Below are positions 24,071-35,258 of a DNA stretch of 64,000 nt, piece by piece. Made by a program: the position numbers and the translations under genes. Source of the stretch: Rhizaria sp. SCN 62-66 (Eukaryota; Rhizaria, unplaced). Numbering within the stretch: the first letter of the stretch is position 1; every line of letters begins with the position of its first letter. A model generated the notes under the pieces. It was given only the letters and a program-made list of their open reading frames with translations. It made no database searches and was not told where the DNA came from. The DNA is taken from assembly GCA_001724265.1 (NCBI GenBank), contig MEDY01000157.1:1-64000 (forward strand), written 5' to 3'.

Positions 24071-27000
24071 ATGGACACTTTTCCGCAGCATTTCCCGCCC
24101 CTGGGCGCTGATTGGGGCACAGACCCTTCTGGCCCGCGCGCTAATTTAACATACGGCGCTGCGAGCGCTGCTCTTGCCGCGGACGGCTCGCCCATACTCA
24201 CCGCGACGCCCCAGCAGGCTCCTACCGATGGCCTCGCTCCCGGCGGTCTAGACTTTGGGTTTTCTACTCACGGCAACGGCCTCGGCTGGTCTAACTTTGG
24301 TCCCGAGTTGCCTCCTACGATGCCATACAGTGCAACTCAACAACATTGCGGAGCAGGGACGGGCTATGGCGTTAGTTCCGCTTCCATTTCTGGCCCCACT
24401 GGTGTAAGTTCTTACGCCAACTCCAAACCCGGCCAGTCCGCTCACTCGGTCATGCCTTTCCCCGTCGCGGCCGCAACTGCCGCGCCTTCAGCGACCTCTG
24501 CTGCGCAGGACGCCGTGTCTCCACCGCAGTATTCCCGCGCCGGCTCCAACCTCTCACAAAACAGCAGCAACACTAACACGGCCGGCAGCCACGCCAATGT
24601 GACTGCTGCCGCTGCCGGCGCGGGCGCGAGCGCCTCGTTTGTCCCGCCGTCTCCTGACGCGGCTGTCGACCGCGTGCCGCTCGCTCACAACAGCAATACC
24701 CCCAGAAACACTGCCGCGGCCCACGCCGTGACTGCCGAGAGCCCTGTCGAGACTGTCCATGCTCCTGCGGCAGCGGCAGCGGCAGCGACTGCACCTGCGA
24801 CTGCCAACGCCGCCGTTGCTCATCACAACGACAGCGCCGCCGCTGCTGCCGCCGCGGCTCCGGTCTCGAAGCGCCCGCGCCGCGCGGCCGCGACGGGCGC
24901 CGCGGCCGCCGCCGCCTCCGCCGCGGTGGGCATCCGCGCCACCGCGAGCAGCAAGGCTAAGGAGAAGGCGCTGCAGGCCGAGCTGCACGCGATGCTGGCG
25001 CAGCAGACGGTGCAGTGCCACCAGGGCTTCTTCCAGCGCATGACGCACGACGTCGGCCAGTACGTCAACAACGGCAACAACGCCAGCGGCAACGGCAACG
25101 GCAGCAACACCAGCGGCAATAGTGCGACTGGTGGCAGCACCGCTGAGTACAACACGGCGACGACTGCAGACGGGAGCGTCAACGACGGCGGCCACGCTCA
25201 CGGCAACGCGGCTGCGTCTGCGGGCGCCGCTGCGACGCCCGTCATTGGCAGCAGCAGCCTGGCGAAGGGCCGTGGTCGCGGCGTCGCGGCCACCACCGCG
25301 GCTGCCACCGCCGCTGCCGCCAATGCCAACGCTGGCTCTGCTGCTGCTGCTGCGCCTGGGGCTGCGGCGGTCACTCCTGCTGGCCCGAACGCGAGCGCGA
25401 GCGGCAAGGGGGGCAAGGGCAGCTCCAGCGGCAGCGGCGTGAAGCGCACTCTCGCGCAGGCCAACAACGGCCACAACGCGGCCAATGGGACTGCGGGCAG
25501 CTGCAGCGGTGCGAATCACAGTCACCCCGCCGCGACGCATAGCCACGCCCACGCCGCGCTGGCGGCCGCCGCTGTTGCCGCCGCGGCGAACGCTACTGCC
25601 CACGGTCACGGTCACGGTCACATGAACGGCGGCAGTGGCGTGAACGCGACCAATGCTTACGGCTACTCAAGCGGCCACGCTGTCGCCAGCGGCAGCCAAA
25701 ACCCTGCGCTCGACTACGATGCGAACCCCGCGGAGGATGACCTGGTCATCTCGTGCTCGAGCAGCCCGCTGCCGTCGCTCTCGCACACGACCAGCGGCAC
25801 CGGAACCACTGGTGCCCACTGTCACTCGGCTGCCCACGGCCACTCGGCTCCCCACGGTCACCACGCTCACGGTCGCTTCATTGACTTCCACAGCCACAAC
25901 GGCAACAACGGACATGGATTCTTGCACCCACAGCAGCAACAGCAGCAGCAGCAGCAGCAGCAGTACCCGTCGTTTGTGACTGAAACCAACGACGCTCATT
26001 TCAAGCCCTTGGATATGTTCTACCGTCACGACAACGCCAACGTGTCCAACAACAGCAACAGCATTTTCCGCCACGACAGCAACAACTACAACAGCTATCA
26101 CATTAAGCAGCAGCAGCAGCAACAACCTCACCATGCTGCGGCTGCGTCTTCGTTCATCCTGCCGAAGATCGAGACAGACGCAGCCCCTTACACCGCCCCG
26201 GGCACTTACATGGACGACGGCAACGGCCCGGCGACGTACATGCGCCACAGCTCCGGCGCCGCTGCGGCCGACGTGAAGCCGGAGTCTGCCTCCAGCCCCA
26301 GCGTCGCCTCGAGCCTCAGCATTCCGGCCCTCCCTAATGCCACGCTCAGCGGCCTCAACGGCGGCGGCTCCGGCGCGATGCTGCTGCCCACCCCCGCTAC
26401 CGTCTCCCCGGCCCCCGCCCCCGCCCCTGTCCCTGTCCCTGTGTCTGTGCCTGCTGTTGCCGCTGTCCACGGTCACGCTGCGGCTCACGGTCACATCCCG
26501 TCGACGGCGGACTCCCTCTCCGCCTCAGCCTCAGTCTCTGGCGCCTCCATCTCCGGCGCTTCGTCGCCAAACACGCTCGCGAGCAGCCGCTCATCGGTCT
26601 CGAGCACGCTCCCGAGCACCAATACAACCGTCAGCGTTGGCCCGACGCATGGCGCAGCACACCACGCAATGAGTCTAAACAACAACAACGCCGCTGCTGC
26701 CGCAGCTGCTGCTGCGTCGGCGGCGTCGATGCCTTACTACCCGTCGTACATCTTCCCGAACATCAGCGTGAGCAACGGCAATCCCCCCCTGCCTGCCAGC
26801 GCCAGCGCTATTTCCAGCCACGGCCACAGCCAGAGCTACAACCACCCTGCAATGAGCCCGAACGGTGCCGCGGCCGCCTCTTCGGCGTCCTCCGCCTCCG
26901 CCTCGGCCGCCGCCGCCGCCGCGACCGCGGCCGTGTCGGTGGCGACGGTGACTGCAACTGGCACCACGCGCTGCCCGCGCCTCTCGGCGCTCGTCGCGTC

Positions 27001-30000
27001 CTCGCTCGCCGTCCGCGCCGCGGTCGCGCGCGCCACCGAGCTCACCCCAATCCCCGGCTCGCCCGGCGACGGCAACAGCAGCGGCACGGGCGGCGGCGGC
27101 GGCCGCAGTCCCGGCTGCGGCGGCGACGGCGGCGACGGCGACGACGACGGCCTCGGCGGCGGCAGCGGCGGCGGTGGCGGCGGCGGCAACGCGGGCGAGG
27201 CGGCGGTGCGACGCGAGAAGAACAAGTTCTCGGCGTCGCAGTACCGCAAGCGGCGCAAGGTGTTCGTGGAGCTGCTCGAGGTCAAGGTGGCGGAGCTGGA
27301 GGCCAAGGTGGGCGAGCAGGAGGAGGAGCTGGACGCGGCGCGGCGCCAGCTGCGGGGCGTGACCGCCGAGGCGCGCGCCATGGTCGCGGCCGCTGCGGCC
27401 GTGGGGGTGGACCTCCGGGAGATCACGCGGCAATACTACGTCAAGAACCCGCAGTTGCAGCCGCAGCTTCCTCCGGCGCCGCACAGCAACGCGCAGGCGA
27501 CCCACGGCCACTCTGCTGCTGCTGCTCATGGTCACCCTGGCGCTCACGGCCACGTGTACGCCATGGCGTCTGCCGACAACCCCCGCAGCCAGTCGCTGCT
27601 CAACCCGTTCGCTGACGTGCACGGCCACGGCCACGGCTTCACCCACAGCCACGCTCATGGCCACGCTCACGGTCACGCTCACGGTCACTCTGCTCACGGT
27701 CACTCTGCGCACGGTCCCGGCTATGACGCCTTTCACGCACAGGCGCACTCGAGCGCGCAATCACAATCGCAATCGCCCCAGTCGCATCTGCACTCCCAGT
27801 CGCAGACCTCTGAGTCCGAGTCCGAGTCCGAGGCCCCGTACAGCCGCGTGTCGCACAACAGCGAGCTCTACATGAACGCCGCGCACGCCAAGCCTGCTGC
27901 GCACCACGGACACCATGGCCACGGCCACGGCCACTCTGGCGCCGCACCCGCCCACGGCCACTCGATCCTGCTGTCGGAGCCTTTCCTGCTCTCCCCGATG
28001 CCCGACGCCCTGACTGCGCCGCTCCCGGCCTCCGTCTCGGCGCCCCTGCCGCTGCCCGTGGCAGTGGCCGCGCCCGCCTCGGCCGCGGCGGCGTCGTCGC
28101 TGCCCATCGCTGTCGGCGCCGCCGTCAGCGAGACGACAGGCTGGTCGACGCGTCTGGGTGTGCTTTTCGCGCTCTTTGCGTGCCTCCTCGTCGTCGGGCT
28201 GCCGCTGCCGCTCGACGGCTCCGGCCTGCACAGCTTCAGCAGCAACAGCAACGGCGGCGGCGGTGGCGTCGGCGTCGGCTCGCTGGCGCCGCTCCTCAAG
28301 GGCAAGGGCGGCAAGAGCAAAACCTCAGCGGCTGCCGCGGGCGGCCGCAAGCTGCTGACCACAAGCAGCCCCGTCGGGTTCCTCGGGGGCTTCATGGCCA
28401 CGCCGGTGGTCGCGGTGCCCGGCCTCGACGCCGCTGCGCACGGCCACCCGCACGCGGCGCTCGCGGACAGCGCGGCAGGCGGTCTGATCAAGCAGCCGCT
28501 GCTCACGGTCCCGGACACGCACACGGGCCTTGCTACGGCCAACGCGAACGCGAACGGTGTTATTGACGGCAGTAATGCGATTGTCGACAAGAGCGACGCT
28601 GCCAACGAGCGCGACGACGACGAGGACGACGACGAGGGCGACGACACCGACTTTTTGGGAGCCGCTGCGTCGGACTTCTCTCGCGTCACCGACGAGTTCC
28701 TGAGTGAGTTGGTGCGCGACCTGCGGGCCACGGACATCCTGCCCACCACGGTTTCTTTCTGGTCGAACGACGACGACGTGAACAGCAGCGACAATAGCGA
28801 CGACAAGGCGACTACGAGCTCTTTGAGCACCGACGTCACCGCAACTGCGAATGCCGTTCGCAACGACAAGGAGTCTCTGCCGCTGCCGAAGCTGCTGGCG
28901 CGCCGTTGGGCCCGCTGGCGCCGTCTGCGCGCCTCGCTGCTGACTCGCGTGTCGCACACCGGCGCCCGCGCCACGTCCTTCATCTCCGCCTTTGCGGCCT
29001 CGGCGCTCGCGGGCGGCGTCGCAGACTACCAGTGGTGGGTTACGCGCCTGGGCGCGCCGCTCGCGCTGCCCAGCCTCCTCGTCGCCGTCATCCTCTGCCT
29101 CGTCCTTCTGTCCATCGGGGCCTACTTCCTCTTCCGCATCGCCTACGGCAAGGCCTCCGCGCGCCGGGCCAAGCGCGCAGCGGCGGCGATGGCGGCCGCC
29201 GCGGCCACTGCGGCGGCGGCGGCGGCGGCGGCGGGCGCGGCAGGCGCGGCGGGCGCGGTCAAGGGGGCCGCGGGCGCCGTTGGTGCTGTCGGCGCGGCGG
29301 GCGCAGTGAGTGCGGGCGCGCTCGTGCGCTCGCTGTCGCAGATGAACCTGCAGCAGCAACTGCAGCAGCTGCAGCTTGCCGATGCTGAGACGCAGACCGA
29401 GCCCGAGACTGGGGCGGACTCGCAGTCGGACGCTGACTCTGCGCTGTCACAGTCGCAGTCGGAGTCGCAGCTTCTGTGCACGAACAAGCTTCCTCTTTCT
29501 AAGGAGACTGTGATCGTCAAGAGCGAGAGTGGGGCCACAACCACAACTGCACCTGTTACTGTCGAAGCGACTGCTGACAACGCCTGCCGCATTGAGCGGA
29601 GCGACAGTGACCTCAGCAGCACTCGCAGTCTGAGCCAGAGCCAGAGCCACAGCCATAGCGGCAGCGCAAGCGTGAGCGGCGACTACGACAGCGACGGCGA
29701 CTTTTACGACGACTACGATGACGACGACGACGAGGACGCGTATGATGATGATGACAGCAGCAGCGGCCACGAGGATGAGACGAACGGCTACGGGACGCTT
29801 AACATCAGTAGTAACCGACGCGTCAGCCGCGTTGTCGATTTCAACAACACCAGCGGCAGTGACGATGATGCGCGCCCCAACGCGCGCGCTGGGACGGCTG
29901 GAGCATACTCGGTGTGGGGAGTCCCGACAACTACGCAGGCCCAAAGGCTGCGCGCAGGGTCACCGGTGCCAGTTCTGAGCCTTGATAGCGCACCTACCGA

Positions 30001-30079
30001 CACCGCTGACAACAACACGTTCCAACATCCGTTTGATTTCAGCACGACTGCGACTGAGACCGACGGCGATTCTGAGTAA
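24071..30079 (+). CDS. Giant bZIP transcription factor with two transmembrane segments
   Basis: A single exon of 2002 residues, ATG in a strong context (GCCGCCATGG), ending TAA followed at once by TGA. A bZIP domain lies at about residues 1047-1100: basic region KNKFSASQYRKRRK (the N-x7-R spacing is kept), then a leucine-zipper heptad run (LLEVKVAELEAKVGEQEEEL). Two hydrophobic helices follow near 1362-1382 (VLFALFACLLVVGLPLPL) and 1665-1692 (LLVAVILCLVLLSIGAYFLF). bZIP plus membrane anchor is the layout of ATF6, CREB3 and plant bZIP17/28, which are released by intramembrane proteolysis under ER stress; applying this here is inference. The N-terminal half is Ala/Asn/Ser/Gln low complexity. 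A histidine-rich AHGH block lies between bZIP and the first helix, and an acidic tail closes the protein. The family match is secure; stress signalling is not. Confidence 0.8.
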   Translation: MDTFPQHFPPLGADWGTDPSGPRANLTYGAASAALAADGSPILTATPQQAPTDGLAPGGLDFGFSTHGNGLGWSNFGPELPPTMPYSATQQHCGAGTGYGVSSASISGPTGVSSYANSKPGQSAHSVMPFPVAAATAAPSATSAAQDAVSPPQYSRAGSNLSQNSSNTNTAGSHANVTAAAAGAGASASFVPPSPDAAVDRVPLAHNSNTPRNTAAAHAVTAESPVETVHAPAAAAAAATAPATANAAVAHHNDSAAAAAAAAPVSKRPRRAAATGAAAAAASAAVGIRATASSKAKEKALQAELHAMLAQQTVQCHQGFFQRMTHDVGQYVNNGNNASGNGNGSNTSGNSATGGSTAEYNTATTADGSVNDGGHAHGNAAASAGAAATPVIGSSSLAKGRGRGVAATTAAATAAAANANAGSAAAAAPGAAAVTPAGPNASASGKGGKGSSSGSGVKRTLAQANNGHNAANGTAGSCSGANHSHPAATHSHAHAALAAAAVAAAANATAHGHGHGHMNGGSGVNATNAYGYSSGHAVASGSQNPALDYDANPAEDDLVISCSSSPLPSLSHTTSGTGTTGAHCHSAAHGHSAPHGHHAHGRFIDFHSHNGNNGHGFLHPQQQQQQQQQQQYPSFVTETNDAHFKPLDMFYRHDNANVSNNSNSIFRHDSNNYNSYHIKQQQQQQPHHAAAASSFILPKIETDAAPYTAPGTYMDDGNGPATYMRHSSGAAAADVKPESASSPSVASSLSIPALPNATLSGLNGGGSGAMLLPTPATVSPAPAPAPVPVPVSVPAVAAVHGHAAAHGHIPSTADSLSASASVSGASISGASSPNTLASSRSSVSSTLPSTNTTVSVGPTHGAAHHAMSLNNNNAAAAAAAAASAASMPYYPSYIFPNISVSNGNPPLPASASAISSHGHSQSYNHPAMSPNGAAAASSASSASASAAAAAATAAVSVATVTATGTTRCPRLSALVASSLAVRAAVARATELTPIPGSPGDGNSSGTGGGGGRSPGCGGDGGDGDDDGLGGGSGGGGGGGNAGEAAVRREKNKFSASQYRKRRKVFVELLEVKVAELEAKVGEQEEELDAARRQLRGVTAEARAMVAAAAAVGVDLREITRQYYVKNPQLQPQLPPAPHSNAQATHGHSAAAAHGHPGAHGHVYAMASADNPRSQSLLNPFADVHGHGHGFTHSHAHGHAHGHAHGHSAHGHSAHGPGYDAFHAQAHSSAQSQSQSPQSHLHSQSQTSESESESEAPYSRVSHNSELYMNAAHAKPAAHHGHHGHGHGHSGAAPAHGHSILLSEPFLLSPMPDALTAPLPASVSAPLPLPVAVAAPASAAAASSLPIAVGAAVSETTGWSTRLGVLFALFACLLVVGLPLPLDGSGLHSFSSNSNGGGGGVGVGSLAPLLKGKGGKSKTSAAAAGGRKLLTTSSPVGFLGGFMATPVVAVPGLDAAAHGHPHAALADSAAGGLIKQPLLTVPDTHTGLATANANANGVIDGSNAIVDKSDAANERDDDEDDDEGDDTDFLGAAASDFSRVTDEFLSELVRDLRATDILPTTVSFWSNDDDVNSSDNSDDKATTSSLSTDVTATANAVRNDKESLPLPKLLARRWARWRRLRASLLTRVSHTGARATSFISAFAASALAGGVADYQWWVTRLGAPLALPSLLVAVILCLVLLSIGAYFLFRIAYGKASARRAKRAAAAMAAAAATAAAAAAAAGAAGAAGAVKGAAGAVGAVGAAGAVSAGALVRSLSQMNLQQQLQQLQLADAETQTEPETGADSQSDADSALSQSQSESQLLCTNKLPLSKETVIVKSESGATTTTAPVTVEATADNACRIERSDSDLSSTRSLSQSQSHSHSGSASVSGDYDSDGDFYDDYDDDDDEDAYDDDDSSSGHEDETNGYGTLNISSNRRVSRVVDFNNTSGSDDDARPNARAGTAGAYSVWGVPTTTQAQRLRAGSPVPVLSLDSAPTDTADNNTFQHPFDFSTTATETDGDSE
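27627..27720 (+). repeat. AHGH-encoding tandem repeat (CACGGTCAC units)
   Basis: Inside the bZIP gene a 12-base unit of the form GCTCACGGTCAC repeats imperfectly and encodes alternating Ala-His-Gly-His. The same unit recurs elsewhere in this gene (about 25600, 25855, 26466). His-rich runs can bind metal, but no role is shown here. Confidence 0.75.
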
Positions 30080-30633
30080 TGACCTCAATACTTCCGGAGG
30101 GAGAACAAATACTTTCGCAGGGAGTACAAATATTTCAACTCGTATCGTCTTTTAGTTTTATTTAGTTTCAATTTCTTTTATTCCGTTATGCGACTCATAT
30201 ATTGCGCAGCCGAAGGAATATCATTTGAGGTTTTTATTTTGAGGTTCTTATTTCAACTATTATAGGTTTGCGATTGCGCATTTGCAATCGCGTCTCGCAC
30301 AATATTTTACAAATACAATCTCATTATTTTACAACTGATCAACAGCTTCCTGTGCGATTATTTTCTTTGTTTCTCCGGTGTGACAAGTCCGTTTTGCGAG
30401 CCTGGGTGCAAATTGCTCGAATAAAATACAATCTTTCATCAGCACTTTTATCGTTACATGTACTTCACAAGAATTGCACAAGAAATTCTGTATTGGGGTC
30501 TATATATTCGAGAATTGATGGCGACAGCAGAACAATCAAGTTGATGTTCAAAAGCAATGGCGTGCTCGAACGAACACAAACACGTGCGTAATTTTGTTCA
30601 CCAGGGTTCACCTATTATAGCATAACATGAGCA
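30080..30633. terminator. Convergent 3' spacer, bZIP gene / RAD17
   Basis: A 554 bp AT-rich spacer between two convergent stops. AATAAA on the plus strand at 30420-30425 could end the bZIP transcript. TTTATT near 30155 could serve the minus strand but lies far from the RAD17 stop. A 107-residue open frame at 30268 has no features of a gene. Confidence 0.45.
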
Positions 30634-33600
30634 TTAGTAGTCGTCTCCGTCAAACTCCAGTTGGTCACCTAATCGCGCCTGCTCTAACGCGTCGATATCA
30701 GGCCTATTGACATAAAACGCCGCCGTCGCCGCCGCAGCAGCTTGTTGCCTTTGGTGCTCCGACAGCTTCTGCACCCCTGTCTGTGACTGAAGCTGCGTCT
30801 GCGTCTGCGTCGTCTGTGGCTGCAACTGCGGCTGCTGGTTCGGCCGCTGCTGAGCATCGGTGTTCGCGCGACTGTTGTCCGTCACAGCGTTGCTCGGCTT
30901 AATGCCCATCGCGCCAGTCTGCGCCGGATTATCCACATCCACTGCACTTACGTTCAGCGGCTCCGTACTTACGTAGCCTGCCAGCTCGCCCCAGAACCCC
31001 TTAGACTCGACCAGCCGGTCACGGACTGCGCGGCCCACGAACGGAGCCGTGTAAGTGGTGTAAGTGCCCGTGCCAACAGGGACAGGGGCTTGCTGCGCTG
31101 CAGAGTGTTGAAGAGGCTGCTGCTGTTGTTGTTGTTGATGCTGCGGATACTGTTGTGAAAGAGCGCAGGGAAGTTGGCAGGAGCGGCTGTACGCGCCTGC
31201 TTGCGGTGGATTCCAAGCGCGGTTAAACAAACAAGTCAACTCGCTGCCGCGAGCAGAAGTTAAGCCGCTTCCGGGGCCTCCTCGCATGTTGTTATTGTTG
31301 TGAAAGCTTGACACAGAGCTGTAGCTCGCATTGCTGCCGCCGATAGCGCTGCCGGCGCCAAACACAAAGGCCTGCATGGCTACCGATAAGGCCGGAAGGG
31401 CGGGACACAGAGACTTGGGCAACAACGCCGGTGACAACGTGTGCGAACTTGACTGAGGTGGCGACTGCAGAGGTCTATTGGCAGTAAAGCTGGCTGCGTT
31501 GGAATTGTTCATTGCGGGCATTGCGAGACATTTCTTCAGGTCCCATTGGTACTGGTACTGGCCGTGAGCTGGAGAGCTCGGGTGACCGTGGGTAGGAGAG
31601 GCGCCGTTGCTCGGAGCCATAGCGTTACTAGGAGGTGGAGGAGCGAGGCATGCGGACACTGGAGGCGGCGCCGGCGGCCAGTGTGACAGCAGCAGCCACT
31701 GGGCCGGACTGAGTAGGGACCAGAAGCTCAGGCCGCCGCCGCCGCCGCCGCCGCCACCGCCGCCGCCGTTGCTTATTGCCCCCACGGGCCCCGCCGCCGC
31801 CGGAGAGCTGGGGCCAGAATTAGAGATATAGCCAAAGCTGGAGCTAGAGCTAGAGCTCGCTGTCGCAGCCGCGCTCACGGTGCTTGCCTCTTGCTGCTGC
31901 TGCTTGAGATGCAGCAGCGCACGGCCGCGCGCAATAGCAGACAGCATCGGCACAACAACGATAGTCCGCTCTTTGCTGCTGCCCAGCACGACAAGCCCGG
32001 CCGCACCCGCCCCTGCCCCCGCTGCAGCAGTCGCCGCGGCCGCAGTGGCTTCTGCGGCCTCCGCAGCGCGCGCCGCGGCCGCAGCGGCAGCCGCGCGCGT
32101 CTCGGCCGTCTTGGTCAGCGCCGCGATGTTTGCACTCTCACTCGCGCTCGCACTCGTAATCGCAGTACCCGTGTTAACATTGTTGTCGCTGTTGGCGGTG
32201 GCGGCAGCAGCAGCAGAGGCGGCTTCCAGCGCGGTGGCCGCTTTCGCCGCGGTTTTGCCCAGCGCGTTGGCCCTGCTGCGGGCAGTCACCGCGGCGTCCG
32301 CGGCCGCCCGCGCCGCCGCCGTAGCCGTCTGCTGGCAGCGGCCGTGGTAGGCCGCGTTGGCGACGAAGCACGCCGTGAGAGCGGTGGCGCGCGCGGCGGC
32401 GGAGGCGGCTGCGTGGTGGCACAGCGGGCCCGTGATCAGCGATGTGCCGCCCGAGCTAGAGCCAGAGCTTGCGCCGGAGCTGAAGCCGGAGCCAGAGAGA
32501 GAGCCAGTGCTACTGATGCGGCTGTTGACAGATGTACTCGTACTAGGACGCAGATTAGCACTTGTGTTTATCATGCGACTAGGGGTGTCGCTTGTTGTAA
32601 GTGCTATTGTGCCCAAGTTATCGCGATTGACAGATGTTTTATCGGTTGTCGTGAGATGTGGCTTAGCTTTGCTTGAAGAGTCGTAACGAATGTGGGCAGA
32701 GTCAGTCAGACTGTGTCCATACTCAGCGCCAGCATCCTCATCCTTATCGCCATCGTCGTCGTCGTCGCCGTCGTCATCGCTACTCCATTCGTTCCTGTCC
32801 GCGCCACTTAGTCCCCCCGTGTACGTACCCCTGCAGTCTAAGGGTTCCCAGTCGTTGAGCGCGCGCGCGAGCACCACGGCGCGTGCCGCGACGGCGCCGC
32901 AGTAACTGCCCACGCCCACGGCGACGCCGCCAAGCCCCGCGCCTCCCGCGCCCGCGCCTGCGCCTGCAACGGTGTTTCCTTCCAAGCCAGATCCAGAGCT
33001 GGTAGCGTTGCTGAGCGTCTGTTCTTCGGTAAACGAGGCGTCGCCCGCACCACCGCCGCCGCCGCCGCCGCTGCCTGTGGCGGCGCGGTCGAGGCGTGCG
33101 CCGTCCGCGAGGACCTGGGCTAGCGAGAGAGACTCGGCTGCGGCGGCGAGCGCGTCAAGAACGGAGAGCTGCGACACCTCCAGTTCCTGCGCCCTCTCCA
33201 GGTCAATCATATCACGGTGCAATCGCCCTTCGAGTTGGTACAGCAGAGACGGGTCCGAGTTCGAGTCTAAGTGGATCTGCGAGCCGCCATCTAAGCGGCG
33301 GCGTGAGTCTAAGTAGCGAGCTCCTGTTAGAGCACCCAGAGGCTTCTTCGGCGCACCCGCGGCGCTAAAGCAGTTCAGACTGGTGTCGTTGTCCACGCAC
33401 AGCGGTACTTGCGTCTTTAAGTTAGGCCGCGCGTAGCCCCGCCACTTGTTGTACCTCAGCCCGCCGCCGCCGCCACTGACACTTAGGTTCGATGTAAGGG
33501 GCAGGTAGTTGCCGTGGAGCCAGGCCACCGCGACGGCCGCGTCCAGGTCGGCGGCGGTGAGCGCGGCCTCAATCGCGGTGCCGCCTAGTCGCACGCCGGC

Positions 33601-35226
33601 CGCGGCCGAGGCGGCGGCGAGCTCTGTGTGCCGACAAGAAAAGGGAGGACAAGAGATAGGATAAGATAAGCATAAAATGCATTGAAACAATGTAGATAAA
33701 TACAAAAAAGAATATAGTTCTAGTTCGAAATACTGCACTTTTGATGATTGATACTGTTGTTATCGTTGTTGATGTGATTATTTAGTGTGGTGATCGTGAT
33801 CGTACCTGTAGCTGACACGGTCGGTGTCTTCGAATCACGCACTGCCGCAGCTGCAGCGGCGGCAGCAGCTTTCGCTTTGCTTGCTTTTGCTGTCGCAGCC
33901 TTTGTAGTGACAGTGGTTATTGGCTTTGCCGCTGGAATTATGCAGCCTAAGGGTGGCAGCGAGTAGCGACTAAGTAGCTTCACTCCGGACGCTGACGCAG
34001 CGACCGCAGCCGCGGCATTAACATCATCGTCCGCGCTCTCACTCGCGTTCTGCGGCGTCGATGTAAGTAGGCGGCTTGATCGTGTAAGGGCCTTGGCGCA
34101 GCTCAGCGCCCGCTGCCACTGCCGCAGCCGGTCGACTTGCGTGACGGCAACGGGCTCAACTGCAATCGCCGCGGCAGCGGCGGCAGCAACCTTGGCTTTG
34201 GCATACGCACGACTACTCGCAGTGCCATGGCTCGAGCGATTCGTAACACGTCGGCGACACATGCTGGTGCTTTGACCGCGCGTCGTCTCGGTGCAAATAG
34301 CGCTGTTGTCGTCCCCAGCGGCGCCGCTCGCAGCGTCGATCGGCGGCGGCTTTGGGAACAACAGTTTGCCGAGCCCGTGGAAGCTGGACAGCTTGTCGTC
34401 AGCCGTCGTTGCGCCGCGTGGCAGCTCCAGCGTCGGCGTGTCTCGCTGCCGCAGCAGTAGCACAGCGCGCTGTGCGGACGCGGCCGACGCCGGCAGCGAG
34501 GGGGGCTGTGGGCCTGCTGACTGCGAGCGGGGCGACTGCGACTGCAAGCGGGGCAACTGTGACAGCAAAGAATTCGTCGTGGCCCCGGTCCCAGCTGCTG
34601 CGGCAGCGGCGCCGTCTTTAGCCACGATTGCCTTCGCGCAGTCGCTTTGGTGCGCTATCAGGGGAATCAGAGCGTATTCGAGCTGCGTGATGCCGGCCCT
34701 GAGGTCGCCGCCGCAGGCCTCAGCGGCGGCAGTCAGCAGCGCTAGCCACGAGTCCTCACTCAGCCACAGACGCACGCACGCGCCGCTCGGAGTGTGGCTC
34801 GAAGCAGAGTCCCCACTTGCATCGGTGGAGTCGGTGGCGTCACAGCTGCTTGAGGTGGTGGTGGTCGCGTTGCTGGTCTTCGCCTTTGCGCCTTTAGCTT
34901 TGCTTTTACTGTTCGTCGCAGGGTTATTGTTCATGCTTAAGTCGTAGTCGTGGTTCAGTGCAAGTAGGTACTTAGTCACGATTTCGAGCGCGGCACTTAC
35001 ACCTGGAGGCTTGCGGCCTTGAATCCCCGCGCCCAAAGTTACGCCGCTCCCGTAAGAGCCTGTGCCCACAGTCAGTAGCCGTTTCATTGATTCGCTGAGA
35101 TGGCTTGAAGAGTGCGAAGACCCACCCTTAGACGTGTGAGCGCCCTTTAGACCCCCAAGACTAACCGTGCTCTTGCTCTTGCTGCCGCTCTTGATGCGAT
35201 ACTCTACCTCTGACTCGATATCAGCT

Positions 35227-35258
<32 letters not shown>

